Shown: piece by piece, positions 20,099-29,754 of the stretch | Position numbering within the stretch: the stretch's first letter is position 1 | Layout of the letters: the number at the start of each line of letters is the position of its first letter | NCBI GenBank assembly: GCA_012718935.1 | Contig: JAAYBH010000045.1 | Span: 1 to 64,000 of the forward strand | Reading direction: 5' to 3' | From: Clostridiales bacterium | GTDB lineage: Bacteria > Bacillota > Clostridia > Oscillospirales > Oscillospiraceae | Length of the DNA: 64,000 nucleotides | The notes under the pieces: model-generated | The model's input: only the letters and a program-made list of their open reading frames with translations | Database searches by the model: none | Told to the model about the DNA's origin: nothing | Program-made: the position numbers and the translations under genes

Positions 20099-20189
20099 AC
20101 AAACCTCCTTAATACCTTATTTCTCAATACGGCCACTGAGCTGAATCTCAGGCTTTGCAGCACAATGTCCCGGCATTTGCGTTCAGCGT

Positions 20190-20227
20190 GGAAACCGGCT
20201 CCCAGAAGATATGAGGAGCCGGTTTCC
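20190..20227 (-). terminator. Hairpin attenuator between binding protein and permease
   Basis: A perfect 13-bp stem, GGAAACCGGCTCC (20190-20202) with GGAGCCGGTTTCC (20215-20227), around a 12-nt loop. There is no clear U-tract on the minus strand, so it could be a processing/stability hairpin protecting the binding-protein mRNA rather than a full terminator. Confidence 0.6.
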
Positions 20228-20257
20228 GGGAACTGTCATCTCAATTGGAGGGAATGC

Positions 20258-21628
20258 TTATCCGTTGGCTACTTTATAGCTTGCGGGAGGTGTGGCGCGC
20301 GTCGGGAACAGGTTGATGTCCGTCACAGGCGGATACTTCCACACACCCTCCGCGCCGGGTCCAAAGGCGTAAAGGTCAGTCCACTCGAGATAGTCTTTAT
20401 AATTGTCCTTGGTCAAAGGTTGATATGGCAGCATCATGATTGCGTAGCTGTGCTCTTCAATGACCTTGCCGTTTTCGTCCTTAACATCGCCCTTGTCATT
20501 GACATTGACCCAATCCTGGAAGATGGTTTCGGGTGTGGCCTGGCCGGACATATAGGCCCACAGCTGGCAGACGATCGGCTCAGCATAAATTTGCTGAGAG
20601 CTGAATATCGCAAACCGCCATGCGTCGTCAATACCGCTGTCCCAGCGGGTGGGCAGGGCGACGCCGCCTTGACAGGCAGTGCATACCTTATCTGTCATGC
20701 CGAGGTTGTCGGCCGCATTGGCTGCACCGACGGAATAGAGATCGGCCGGTGTGCCGATAAGCCAAACTTCAATGTCACCGGGGTTTGAGAGGAACTGCGT
20801 CGCCAGGTTCTGCGCCGCTGTCTGGTCCGGATATTGCGCGCTGGCAATATCCCCGATAAAGAAGTTTTTGGGGTTTTTATCAGGAGCCGGATCGAATGCG
20901 CCGAATTCCGGATGGAGCTTTGCCCATTGCTGTTCCATGCCAATCCCGCGGTTGTGAATGTCGGGGCTGTACGAATAGTCCAAAAGAAGCATGCCGACTT
21001 TATCATAAGGAACGTCCGGGAATGTCTCGTCTTTCCACTTAACAAGCAAATCCAACGTCTGCATGCCGATGGTGAAATTGTCAAAGCCGACCTGCGGATG
21101 GAGGAGCTGGTAGCTGCCGGAGGAAGCACGGGCCACACCCAGACCGCTTACCCACTCAACACCAGCCTCGCCCAGTATTTCCGCGACACGCTCGTAGTTC
21201 TGTGTACCCGCCTCGAGGATCAGTCCGTCGAAGCCTTGATCGACGAAGGTTTGCATGCCGCTGAGAAACTCATCGGCGCTGTACTGTGTGGGCGCCCAAA
21301 GATTTGTATAGTCAATATTGACTTTGTTTGCCCAGTTTTCATAGGCGACGTCAAATGCATCCCAAAGTTCACCAGCCGTCATGCTGAGGAAAGCAACCTT
21401 GTATTTATCATACTTTGTGTAATCGAAGTCCGGGTCGAAGAATCCTGCTTCTTTGGGATATTTACTGTCGTCCGAGGCCGGCTCGCCGGAAGCGGGTGCA
21501 CTGGAGGCGGGTGCGCTGGAAGCGGGTGCTCCGGAGGCAGGTGTGCTGGTGCCGCTGCTCTGAGAAGCACAGGCAAATAACGATACGATCATGAGGACTG
21601 CGAGAAGGATTGTCAGTGCTTTTTTCAT
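20258..21628 (-). CDS. ABC solute-binding lipoprotein (periplasmic-binding type 1)
   Basis: A 456-residue lipoprotein, longer than the 310-350 usual for ribose-type binding proteins. The signal peptide ends in LFAC (Cys20). Residues about 21-50 are a low-complexity Ser/Ala/Pro linker coded by an imperfect 15-bp repeat (about 21479-21555). The mature domain begins YKVAFLSMTAGELWDAF and includes FVDQGFDGLILEAGTQN and GEAGVEWVSGLG, typical of the type-1 fold. It is the first gene of the importer/AprA-like operon and so reports on its inducer. The ligand is unknown. The extra length and lack of obvious sugar-binding phrases leave room for a polyphenol or glycoside ligand. Confidence 0.88.
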   Translation of the reverse strand: MKKALTILLAVLMIVSLFACASQSSGTSTPASGAPASSAPASSAPASGEPASDDSKYPKEAGFFDPDFDYTKYDKYKVAFLSMTAGELWDAFDVAYENWANKVNIDYTNLWAPTQYSADEFLSGMQTFVDQGFDGLILEAGTQNYERVAEILGEAGVEWVSGLGVARASSGSYQLLHPQVGFDNFTIGMQTLDLLVKWKDETFPDVPYDKVGMLLLDYSYSPDIHNRGIGMEQQWAKLHPEFGAFDPAPDKNPKNFFIGDIASAQYPDQTAAQNLATQFLSNPGDIEVWLIGTPADLYSVGAANAADNLGMTDKVCTACQGGVALPTRWDSGIDDAWRFAIFSSQQIYAEPIVCQLWAYMSGQATPETIFQDWVNVNDKGDVKDENGKVIEEHSYAIMMLPYQPLTKDNYKDYLEWTDLYAFGPGAEGVWKYPPVTDINLFPTRATPPASYKVANG

Positions 21629-22038
21629 AATAAGTAGATACCCTCCTAAATCTTTCTTGAGCCACTAGGTTTTTGTCTTTTCGCAGCGCGGGCTATACTG
21701 CTCGGGCATGAATCGGATTATGCATCTATTGAATATTATCATATACACCCAGGAATGGGTTCGGACTGCGGATATAATGTTTATGCAGTTTCATTAGACT
21801 TAATTGACGCTTTCAATATTTCTTGGTGTATATTGACGAATCACGCTCTCTCCGCCAGTGCTGGGTTATTCTCACGCATACCACTGTCGGCATTCAAATT
21901 GCTTAGCTTAATATGTGCATACCTACAATGTGGTCCCCGTATCCTGAAACAGGTTTTATTCTGTGTTATAGTGGTGGCATCACCAGGCTGGGACACTATG
22001 AAGACGGAATAATCACTACGTTTACGAGGAGTCGAGCT
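21629..22038. promoter_or_regulatory. Divergent intergenic region between importer and GRE operons
   Basis: A 410-bp gap between the solute-binding protein (minus) and the flavoprotein that starts the glycyl radical cluster (plus). A possible plus-strand promoter is TTGACG (21804-21809), a 19-nt spacer and TATATT (21829-21834); it would leave a leader of about 200 nt. I see no convincing promoter for the minus strand, no riboswitch fold and no coding potential that looks real. Confidence 0.35.
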
Positions 22039-23601
22039 ATGGAATATCTTTTTTACGGAGACCAGGTAAAATACCCCGAGTATACCGTTCGGCATGCGTG
22101 GGACAAACCGCCTGACGTGATTGACGAGACTCTGATCGCCGAGACGATCGAAACGGATGTGGTCATTGTCGGCGGCGGCATCGCAGGCCTGTCCACGGCT
22201 GCCCGGCTGTCGCAGCTCGGTGTAAAGAGCATTGTGCTGGAGAAATTTCACGGCATCGTATCCCATGGCGCGCACGTGGCGTCTGTGGGGTCAAAAATCC
22301 AGCGCGAGAACGGCGTCATCATCGACAAGAAGCAGTTCGCGCGGGACTGGATGCGCATCTGCGGCAGCAGGGTCAACGAGGATCTCCTGTGGTTGTTTAT
22401 CAACAAGAGCGAGGAGGCCTTTGAATGGCTTCTGGAATGTGCCGGGGATGAGGCGTCCCCTGTGCTTCACGGGGGGAATTATAAGGGGCCGGATTTTACA
22501 GAATACCCAGGCACCCAGTTCCTTTCAAAAAAGAAGGACAGCAAGTACAAATTTACCGGTGCGGCGCTTGTCTGTGAGATCATGGAGGATATCGCCCTTA
22601 CCGGCGGCGCCAGGGTCATCCGCAAAACGAAGGTCGAGCAGCTGGAAAAAACCGACGGCCGCGTCACGGCCGCTATCGCCAAGGACGAGAACGGCCTATA
22701 CAGGCGTTACAAAGGCGCCCGCGGCATCGTGCTCGCCACGGGCGACATCGGCGGCAACCCGGAGATGCTGTCGGAGTTTTCTCCGCTGGGTCTCAAGCCC
22801 GCGAAGAACGGCTATTACCCGCCCGGCCTCAACACCGGAGACGGGCACAAAATGGGTTACTGGGCCGGTGGCGCCTTTGAAGACGGGCCGTGGGCACTGT
22901 CCCTGCACATTATCGCCTACGCCTATTACTGCTTCTTCTTTCTGCACGTCAACCGCGAGGGCAACCGCTTTATGAACGAGGACACGTGGATCCAGGCCAA
23001 GGCCATTCGCTGCCTCATGCAGCCCCGCGGTGACTTTGCGTACACGATTTTTGACGCAAAGTGGTTTGAGGAGTGCACGAAGCTCGCCCAATACGGCGGG
23101 GGTCAGTTTGTCGACCCGCTGATCTGTGTTTATGGCCGGCCGTGGGATGAGAACAACGATGTGCAGAAATCCATCGACAATTACATCAAAAATGGTCTCT
23201 GTGTCTGCTGCGATACCATCGCGGAGCTGGCTGAAAAGATCGGCGTCCCCGTTGACAATCTTATCAAGACCGTCAATCGGTATAATGAGCTGTATGAGCT
23301 GGGAGATGATCCTGATTACGGCAAGCGTGCCAATCTGCTCACTCCCATCGTCAAGCCCCCCTATTACGCCCTGAAGTGGGGTCCTGCGCTCCTCAACGTC
23401 TTTGGCGGACTTCTGATCGACACAAAGATGCGCGTTCTGGACAGAGACCACCGTCCTGTTTCCGGTCTGCTGGCGGTAGGCAACGTATCCGGCGGTCTCT
23501 ACGGCGTTGACTATCCTCTGCTGCTCAGCGGCAACAGTCATGGTCGCGCGCTGACCTGGGCGCGTGCCGCAGCTGAGACTCTTTATGCCGACGAAGCATA
23601 G
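22039..23601 (+). CDS. Soluble flavoprotein reductase (fumarate reductase/KstD-like)
   Basis: A 520-residue flavoprotein from the ATG at 22039, which follows GAGGAG; the frame runs further upstream without a start signal. The FAD motif [18 protein letters not shown] is followed by a central FAD_binding_2 domain with NREGNRFMNEDTW and the C-terminal flavin segment GNVSGGLYGVDYPLLLSG. There is no signal peptide, heme-binding CxxCH or FMN-binding domain, so it is a cytoplasmic NAD(P)H- or ferredoxin-coupled reductase or dehydrogenase acting on C=C bonds next to a carbonyl. It heads the GRE gene cluster, 142 nt upstream of the GRE. Substrate unknown. Confidence 0.87.
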   Translation: MEYLFYGDQVKYPEYTVRHAWDKPPDVIDETLIAETIETDVVIVGGGIAGLSTAARLSQLGVKSIVLEKFHGIVSHGAHVASVGSKIQRENGVIIDKKQFARDWMRICGSRVNEDLLWLFINKSEEAFEWLLECAGDEASPVLHGGNYKGPDFTEYPGTQFLSKKKDSKYKFTGAALVCEIMEDIALTGGARVIRKTKVEQLEKTDGRVTAAIAKDENGLYRRYKGARGIVLATGDIGGNPEMLSEFSPLGLKPAKNGYYPPGLNTGDGHKMGYWAGGAFEDGPWALSLHIIAYAYYCFFFLHVNREGNRFMNEDTWIQAKAIRCLMQPRGDFAYTIFDAKWFEECTKLAQYGGGQFVDPLICVYGRPWDENNDVQKSIDNYIKNGLCVCCDTIAELAEKIGVPVDNLIKTVNRYNELYELGDDPDYGKRANLLTPIVKPPYYALKWGPALLNVFGGLLIDTKMRVLDRDHRPVSGLLAVGNVSGGLYGVDYPLLLSGNSHGRALTWARAAAETLYADEA

Positions 23602-23743
23602 CGCCGCGGTTTGTAAAGGCATGTTCTTCGCTTCCGGGTTCAAATATGAGATGTGGAATTCAGACTGTGCAAATAATGTTAAATCGGAAAAGATATGATA
23701 TCGTAAATACATGGAATGTTTTCGTCTGAAAGGATGTGGTATT

Positions 23744-26188
23744 ATGTACAATTTCAGGCCGATTTCCAGTCGCATTTCACGCATGCGCGACCGCATCCGC
23801 AACCGTGTGATCCGGCTCGACTCCGAACGCGCGATGATCGTAACGGAAGCTTATCAGGATATTATCAACCTCGTTCCCACCATCAGAAGACCAACTCTTC
23901 TAAAAGCGGTGACCTCCAATGTAACCCTGCGCGTCGAGGATGACGATGTGCTCGTGGGCAACAGAGGCCGATACTTTAGCAGTCATGTCTGTTACCCGGA
24001 GGGTAAAGAAGGTCACGGCTGGTTGGTCGACAGTATTCGGCGAGGCGAGTGGAAACTGGAAGCAGATGGCCTATGGCACAATCCGGCCACAGAGGATTTG
24101 CGGCTGGTCGCTTCGCCGGAGGATGTGGCGAATATTGAAAAAATTCAGGATTTTTGGAAGGGCAGAACCTTCGATTGTATCGGAGACGGCTGGGCGCCGG
24201 CGGGTATTGATGAGCTGAAACGGCTGGGTGCAACAAAGCATTCCGTATTCATGAAGCATCTGATTGGCTGTCGGCCGGGCCACATGATTCCGGGGCATAG
24301 AAAAATCATTGACATGGGTTACGGCGCCATCCGAAAACAGGCGCAGGACTGGCTGGACAGTCATTTCGGCAATGTCATGGGCCGCGATGTCAAGAAATAT
24401 CTGTTTTACTCCTCCGCCGTCATAGCATGTGATGCGGCGACCATTTTTATCCGCCGCTATGGCGACGCATGCCTTCAGAAGGCGGCGGCCGAGAGGAATC
24501 CCGTCCGGAAGGCGGAGCTCGAACGCATGTCCGACAGCCTCTACTGGATCTCCGAGAATCCCGCGCGCACCTTCTGGGAAGCCGTACAGGCCTCCCTCCT
24601 CTATGAGCTTCTCTTGTATCAGGACGGCTGCGCAGCCTTTTCGATCGGACGGTTCGATCAGTTCACATATAAATATTTCAAGCGGGATATTGAATCCGGC
24701 GCCCTGACGTTGGATGAGGCGCAGGAAATCGTGGACGCGTATTTTCTCAAGCTCAACAATTGCTACGGCGGCGGGACTCAGTATATCGTCCATATGATCG
24801 GAGCCATTACATACCAACACACCACCATTGGGGGTGTGGACCGCGACGGGAAAGACGCCACAAATCCTGTCAGCTATATGGTTCTGGAGTCTATCGCGCG
24901 GCTCAAGCTGCATGACCCGACCATTTCCCTCCGCATCAACAAGGATACGCCGAAGGAAATCTGGGAGCTCGCCATTGAGACGACAAAGCTCGTGGGCGGC
25001 TTACCACTGTTCCAAAACGACGACGTCATCATCAAAGGCCTGGTGCGGGAGAACGGCTTTTCTATTGAGGACGCGCGGGAATATGCCATCATGGGTTGCC
25101 AGGAGATCATGGGCCCCGGAATGGAATACCCCTGTGCCAACGGCAACACAGCACCGTACTCCAGCCTCAACTACGGTGTCGTCTTCAGTATGGCAATCAA
25201 CGACGGCAAGAACCCTTTTAACGGAGAGCAGTGCACGATCCATACTGGGTACCTCTACGAAATGACCTCCATTGAAGAGGTCCGCGAGGCCATGCGGAAG
25301 CTTGTCTACTACCTCATCAAGCTTCAGGTCAGCGTGGATAACTACACGGAGTATCTGCATCAGTTCTACGGTACGGAAAATTTGGTATCCCTGAGCATGG
25401 AAGGCTGCATGGAAACGGGCATGGATGCAACCTGGGGCGGCTGCAAGTACAACTCCTACGGCGGCACAGCCACCGGCCTTGCTACAATTGCCGATTGTCT
25501 GACATCTATTAAGTATATGTGCTTCGACAAGAAGATCTGTACGACGCGGGAGCTTTATAATGCCGTCATGGCCAACTGGCAGGGCTACGAGCCGCTCCGC
25601 CAGCGGATTCTCACTGAGGTGCCGCACTACGGCAACGGCGACAGCTATGCCGACATGGAGATGAAGTGGATTTGCGACACATATTATGACGCCTGCAAGG
25701 AATGTAGCAGCATGCGCTGCACGAATTACAAAGCCGGCCTCTACGGCGCCGCGGATCATGTGACCCAGGGCTATACCACCTGGGCGACGCCGGACGGGCG
25801 ATTCACGGGAGAACCCATCGCAGACGCCAGCTCACCGGCCCAGGGCCGGGATTTAAACGGACCGACCGGCGTCTTTACCTCTTCTGTCTGTTTTGATCAT
25901 TCGAAATACATGGACGGCCTCGCGGTAAACCTGAAAATCCATCCGAGCGCGCTCAGCGGGCACGACGGCATTGAGAAGCTTCGGGACATGACGCTTGTTT
26001 ATTTCGAAAACGGCGGTATGGAGGTCCAGTATAACGTCGTCTCCGCAGAAATTTTGCGGGAAGCCCAGGCCAGTCCGGAGGAGTATAAGGATCTTGTTGT
26101 CCGGATTGCCGGCTTCAGCGCGTACTTTGTCGAGCTCAGCCGGGACTGCCAGAACGACTTAATTAAAAGACACGATCACAGCATATAG
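23744..26188 (+). CDS. Glycyl radical enzyme of unassigned function
   Basis: An 814-residue member of the pyruvate formate-lyase superfamily. The ATG at 23744 follows AAAGGATG. The active-site Cys is Cys452 in AIMGCQEIMGPG, with Glu454 two residues on as in dehydratase/decarboxylase-type enzymes. The usual form there is GCVEP, so the Gln and the absence of Pro are unusual. The radical-bearing Gly790 lies in LVVRIAGFSAYFVELS, 24 residues from the C-terminus. GLYGAADHVTQGYTTWATPDGR, a family hallmark, is near 665-690 (two fragments of one region). The enzyme needs a radical-SAM activase; none is present in the window. Context points to C-C or C-O bond cleavage of an aromatic or polyol substrate, but which is unknown. 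Confidence 0.9.
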   Translation: MYNFRPISSRISRMRDRIRNRVIRLDSERAMIVTEAYQDIINLVPTIRRPTLLKAVTSNVTLRVEDDDVLVGNRGRYFSSHVCYPEGKEGHGWLVDSIRRGEWKLEADGLWHNPATEDLRLVASPEDVANIEKIQDFWKGRTFDCIGDGWAPAGIDELKRLGATKHSVFMKHLIGCRPGHMIPGHRKIIDMGYGAIRKQAQDWLDSHFGNVMGRDVKKYLFYSSAVIACDAATIFIRRYGDACLQKAAAERNPVRKAELERMSDSLYWISENPARTFWEAVQASLLYELLLYQDGCAAFSIGRFDQFTYKYFKRDIESGALTLDEAQEIVDAYFLKLNNCYGGGTQYIVHMIGAITYQHTTIGGVDRDGKDATNPVSYMVLESIARLKLHDPTISLRINKDTPKEIWELAIETTKLVGGLPLFQNDDVIIKGLVRENGFSIEDAREYAIMGCQEIMGPGMEYPCANGNTAPYSSLNYGVVFSMAINDGKNPFNGEQCTIHTGYLYEMTSIEEVREAMRKLVYYLIKLQVSVDNYTEYLHQFYGTENLVSLSMEGCMETGMDATWGGCKYNSYGGTATGLATIADCLTSIKYMCFDKKICTTRELYNAVMANWQGYEPLRQRILTEVPHYGNGDSYADMEMKWICDTYYDACKECSSMRCTNYKAGLYGAADHVTQGYTTWATPDGRFTGEPIADASSPAQGRDLNGPTGVFTSSVCFDHSKYMDGLAVNLKIHPSALSGHDGIEKLRDMTLVYFENGGMEVQYNVVSAEILREAQASPEEYKDLVVRIAGFSAYFVELSRDCQNDLIKRHDHSI

Positions 26189-26230
26189 ATAATTCTCATA
26201 CAACCATAATAGTTAGGGGATCCGATTTGC

Positions 26231-27340
26231 ATGAAGTACGACAGGCCGGTTTACGGGAATCCGAATGCCCAAAAATCCAAAATAAAATTACGCGGCACTC
26301 TCGAACTGGAGCTTCCGGCATTCAACTTTCCCGTTTCCCCGAAGGAAAATTTCAAGCTAGCTGCTCAGCGGAAAACCCCGTATTGGATGCCGAGTTCTCT
26401 CGCCGACAATCAAACACTGATGGCACAGGACCTGGTAACCGGAGATGTCAGAGGCATGCAGTCCAGTGCCGACATCTCAAGACCTGCTAAAGAGAATTAT
26501 ACTTTTTTTGACTGGTTTCACACCAATTGGACCTGGGTCACCACGGCAGGCGGTCCGATGCTGACGCCGGGTTTTGTCCTGTGCGACGATATCACCCAGT
26601 GGGAACGCGACATCATATTCCCCGATCTGCGTGAGTGGGATTTTTCGACGTCAGCAACTGAATTCATGAGGAAGTGGTACGACCCGTCCAGAGTGATGCA
26701 TATCAACATCGGCCAGGGCGCGACGGAGCGTCTTGTCTCCGTCCTGGGCGGATATACCGGTGCCATGCTGGCGCTCGCGTCTGAGCCTGAGGCCGTCCGG
26801 GGTTTTCTTGACCGCTTCGCGGATTTCACGATCAGCTATGTGGATCTGATCTCCAGTCTGTATCCGGTGGATCTCATTACCTATCACGATGACTGGGGTA
26901 CGGAAAAGGATACCTTCTTCGGCGAAATGATGATGGAGGAGATCGTCTTTGAGCCGACAAAGCGCATTGTGAACCATATAAAATCAAAGGGAGTTTTGTT
27001 TGAATTTCATTGCTGCGGCAATATCACCCGTTTTATCCCGTATATGATTGATCTTGGTATGGACTTTTTGCAGCTGCAGCGCCGGGCCGTCGATATCCCA
27101 GCCTTAAAGCACAAATACGGAGACAAAATCGGCTTCAACGTTTTCGTCGAGGGCGCGGTTGCCGGTCAGGCCTATTCACTGGAAGAAATGACGAACAAAC
27201 TCCGCGACACTGTAAATCTCTACGGCAAAAACGGCGGCGCCTATGTCAATATTTTCGAGATGCATCCTGAAAAGGCCTGGAGCATTGTCAGCGAGCTGTA
27301 CTGTTACAGCCGTGAGTATTACGACGCGGAACGCAGCTAA
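26231..27340 (+). CDS. UroD-fold methyltransferase (MtaA/CmuA-like), copy 1
   Basis: A 369-residue protein of the uroporphyrinogen-decarboxylase fold. The conserved patterns are HDDWGTEKDTFF (the catalytic-cleft Asp-Asp-x-Gly segment), FEFHCCGN and a C-terminal barrel. The His-x-Cys in HCCG matches the zinc site of corrinoid:thiol methyltransferases such as MtaA rather than true UroD. It lies 42 nt after the GRE gene and 72 nt before the AprA-like gene, so it is part of the GRE operon. No corrinoid protein is encoded in the window. It could transfer a methyl group, or catalyse another reaction that uses the barrel. About 30 extra N-terminal residues are present. Confidence 0.82.
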   Translation: MKYDRPVYGNPNAQKSKIKLRGTLELELPAFNFPVSPKENFKLAAQRKTPYWMPSSLADNQTLMAQDLVTGDVRGMQSSADISRPAKENYTFFDWFHTNWTWVTTAGGPMLTPGFVLCDDITQWERDIIFPDLREWDFSTSATEFMRKWYDPSRVMHINIGQGATERLVSVLGGYTGAMLALASEPEAVRGFLDRFADFTISYVDLISSLYPVDLITYHDDWGTEKDTFFGEMMMEEIVFEPTKRIVNHIKSKGVLFEFHCCGNITRFIPYMIDLGMDFLQLQRRAVDIPALKHKYGDKIGFNVFVEGAVAGQAYSLEEMTNKLRDTVNLYGKNGGAYVNIFEMHPEKAWSIVSELYCYSREYYDAERS

Positions 27341-27412
27341 ATAGAGCTGATCAACAGCAGACCGCTCTGTCGTGTCTTGTACTGACAAATGCGGATATCA
27401 GGAGGATTACCC

Positions 27413-29413
27413 ATGGAATACCGAAACTACATAGCAAGATGTCTGCCGCTTCAATGGCCCTACAAGGTCGCTTACGAAAAGGAAACCTCCGACGAATGTG
27501 ATGTGCTTGTCATCGGCGGCGGCCTGGCCGGGTCTTTTGCTGCGATAAACGCCGCAAAAAAAGGCGCACGCGTCATCGTGACGGATAAAGCAGCGATCAT
27601 CCGGAGCGGCTGTGCGGGCGTCGGTATAGACCACTGGGGTTCCGTCTATACGAATCCCTGCTCAAAATATACGCCCGATGAGATTTTGGAACAAAAAATT
27701 ACCGTCAGAGTGAAAGATGACCCCTACGCAATGGAATTTGCCTCCTATATCACCATGCAGGAGAGCTGGGAGGCGGTACTCGAGCTGGAGGAATACGGCA
27801 TCGATATCCGGGACAGTCAGGATGAGTTCGCCGGGGCGCCCTTCAGGGACGAAGAGACAAAACTCATGTTCGCGTATGACTATGAAAACAAGCATACGCT
27901 GCGCCTGAAAGGCGCCGACCTGAAGCCGGCGCTTTACAGGGAAATGAAGCGTCTCAAGATTAAAATGTATGACAGGGTCATGGCGACATCACTCCTGAAC
28001 GAAGGCGGCAAGGCGGGAAATCGGATAATCGGGGCGACCGGCGTTCATACCAGGACGGGTGAATTCTTCATTTTCAAGGCAAAGACAACGATATTGTCCA
28101 CCGGTAAACCGTTGCGTCTGTGGGAGTTTGCCACGGATCTCGTCGGTTCCAATGCAAATCATGACGACCCGAACAGCGCCGGAGACGGCGATGTGATGGC
28201 CTGGCGTGCCGGCGCCAAACTGATGATGCTGGAAAAAAGCCATTCGAGCTCAGCCGGCAGAAGATATCCGGCTTATGGTACCGGCAATTGCGACAACACG
28301 TGGCGCCCATGCTCGATTGTTGATGCGACCGGCAAGGAAATTCCCTGGCAGGATCGCGACGGCAATATCCTGACAAACGTCGAGGATCGGATGAAACCTG
28401 CGCCAGGCCAAAGGTTTATGCTGGGCGGAGGAAAGCATATCCCCTACGATCTAAGGGGCCCCTCCCTGATTGATGATCTGGAAAGCCGAATCCGGTCCGG
28501 AGAGTATAAATTGCCTTTTTTCGCTGATCTGTCGAACCTTCCGGATTACGAGCGCCGTGCCGTTTTCGGGCTGATGCTCGGGAATGAAGGTAAAACAAGG
28601 GTTCCCATTCTTGAGACCCTCCAAAACGCAGGCTTTGATCCGGAAAAAGATATGCTCCAGGCAAATGTTCTCTCACCCGAGTATACGGGCGCTGATTTGA
28701 CATGGTGGGATGTGAAGGCGCCCGGTATCGGAGGACCCAATATCCGCGACACCGCGTTTATGGGCGGCGGGGGCATTGTTGTGGATTGGTCACTTAAAAG
28801 CACGCTGGACGGCCTTTACGCCGCGGGCAACCAAATTGCCGGTGTGTCGGGAGCGGCTTCAGCCGCTTCCACAGGCCGGTACGCCGGGCGTAATGCGGCT
28901 GTCTACGCGCGATCCCAAATGCTCGTCCAGCCCTCCCAAGCGCAGATTCAGGCCGAAAAAAAGCGTGTCTATGCCTATGTTCAGCGGGAAAAGGGGTACG
29001 GATGGAAGGAAGTCCAGTTGGGGCTGTGCCGCATCATGCAGGATTATTGCGGAGACTACAGGACCAAGGAAATCATGGAGATGGGGCTCTGGTGGTTTAA
29101 TTCAATCCGTGAGAACGAACTGGCAAGCACCTTCGCGGCGAACCCGCACGATCTGGGAAAAGCCCTCGAGGTGGAAACCAGGCTGACAATCTGTGAGATC
29201 ATCCTTCACCTATGTCTGGCACGAGAAGCCAGCAGCCCCAGGCTCGGGCTTAACAGGCTGGATTATCCTGACAATGGAGATCGTTGCGGTTACTTTATTG
29301 CGGTTTCGCTCCGGAATGAACAGGCAGCCATTGAAAAGATTCCATACTACTATTGGCGCAGCGAGGAATCCTTCCGCTCCTGTTATAAACGTTACTGCTG
29401 TAAAGAAGCGTGA
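27413..29413 (+). CDS. AprA-like FAD reductase subunit (copy 2)
   Basis: A 666-residue flavoprotein. The ATG at 27413 is 7 nt after AGGAGG (27400-27405); an upstream in-frame start is not needed. The FAD motif CDVLVIGGGLAGSFAAINAA is followed by RSGCAGVGIDHWGS and YTNPCSKYTPDE, the same blocks as in the protein at 14420. It is soluble. Its stop overlaps or abuts the ferredoxin gene, which confirms an AprAB-like pair. It is co-transcribed with the GRE and a UroD-fold protein, so it may supply a reduced substrate to, or reduce a product of, the GRE. Not expected to be adenylylsulfate reductase, as no sulfate activation genes are nearby. Confidence 0.88.
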   Translation: MEYRNYIARCLPLQWPYKVAYEKETSDECDVLVIGGGLAGSFAAINAAKKGARVIVTDKAAIIRSGCAGVGIDHWGSVYTNPCSKYTPDEILEQKITVRVKDDPYAMEFASYITMQESWEAVLELEEYGIDIRDSQDEFAGAPFRDEETKLMFAYDYENKHTLRLKGADLKPALYREMKRLKIKMYDRVMATSLLNEGGKAGNRIIGATGVHTRTGEFFIFKAKTTILSTGKPLRLWEFATDLVGSNANHDDPNSAGDGDVMAWRAGAKLMMLEKSHSSSAGRRYPAYGTGNCDNTWRPCSIVDATGKEIPWQDRDGNILTNVEDRMKPAPGQRFMLGGGKHIPYDLRGPSLIDDLESRIRSGEYKLPFFADLSNLPDYERRAVFGLMLGNEGKTRVPILETLQNAGFDPEKDMLQANVLSPEYTGADLTWWDVKAPGIGGPNIRDTAFMGGGGIVVDWSLKSTLDGLYAAGNQIAGVSGAASAASTGRYAGRNAAVYARSQMLVQPSQAQIQAEKKRVYAYVQREKGYGWKEVQLGLCRIMQDYCGDYRTKEIMEMGLWWFNSIRENELASTFAANPHDLGKALEVETRLTICEIILHLCLAREASSPRLGLNRLDYPDNGDRCGYFIAVSLRNEQAAIEKIPYYYWRSEESFRSCYKRYCCKEA

Positions 29414-29418
29414 GAAAA

Positions 29419-29751
29419 ATGTATAACGCGTATTTTTTACCGAATCCCGCTGTACCAAACGAATGCGTTGCCTTTGACGAAACGAAATGCATCGGCTGCA
29501 ATACGTGCGTCAATGTCTGCCGCTGCGACGTCATGCTGCCGAACCCGGAAAGAGGTAAGCCGCCGATCGTCACATATCCCGACGAATGCTGGTTCTGCGG
29601 TGCGTGCGTATCCGATTGCCCCGTTCAGGGTGCAATCCGGATGAACCATCCGATCAACCAGCGTATTGCCTGGAAACGCAAAGAAACAGGTGAAATATTC
29701 CGCGTGAAATACAGCTACATGAAAGAAACAGAATACCGGCATGAGCCTTAG
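29419..29751 (+). CDS. AprB-like ferredoxin subunit (copy 2)
   Basis: A 110-residue 2[4Fe-4S] protein. The ATG at 29419 is preferred; a GTG at 29410 that overlaps the flavoprotein stop would add three residues. Cluster motifs: CIGCNTCVNVCRCD, where Arg replaces the usual Pro after the fourth Cys, and CWFCGACVSDCP. The tail IAWKRKETGEIFRV is shared with the copy at 14065. It is translationally coupled to the AprA-like gene and presumably wires it to the cellular ferredoxin or NADH pool. It is the last gene of the GRE operon; the convergent regulator gene ends 3 nt away. Confidence 0.9.
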   Translation: MYNAYFLPNPAVPNECVAFDETKCIGCNTCVNVCRCDVMLPNPERGKPPIVTYPDECWFCGACVSDCPVQGAIRMNHPINQRIAWKRKETGEIFRVKYSYMKETEYRHEP

Positions 29752-29754
29752 GCG

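Noticed and set aside
21479-21555. Tandem repeat as a mobile or regulatory element
   Set aside because: The imperfect 15-bp repeats only encode the Ser/Ala/Pro linker of the lipoprotein.
22232-22975. A 247-residue plus-strand open frame
   Set aside because: It lies fully inside the flavoprotein gene in another frame, with Arg/Ser-rich composition typical of a shadow.
22696-23802. A 368-residue minus-strand open frame
   Set aside because: Antisense to the flavoprotein gene; no family features or ribosome site, and the sense protein is clear.
24071-24913. A 280-residue minus-strand open frame within the GRE gene
   Set aside because: Antisense shadow of a strongly conserved coding region.
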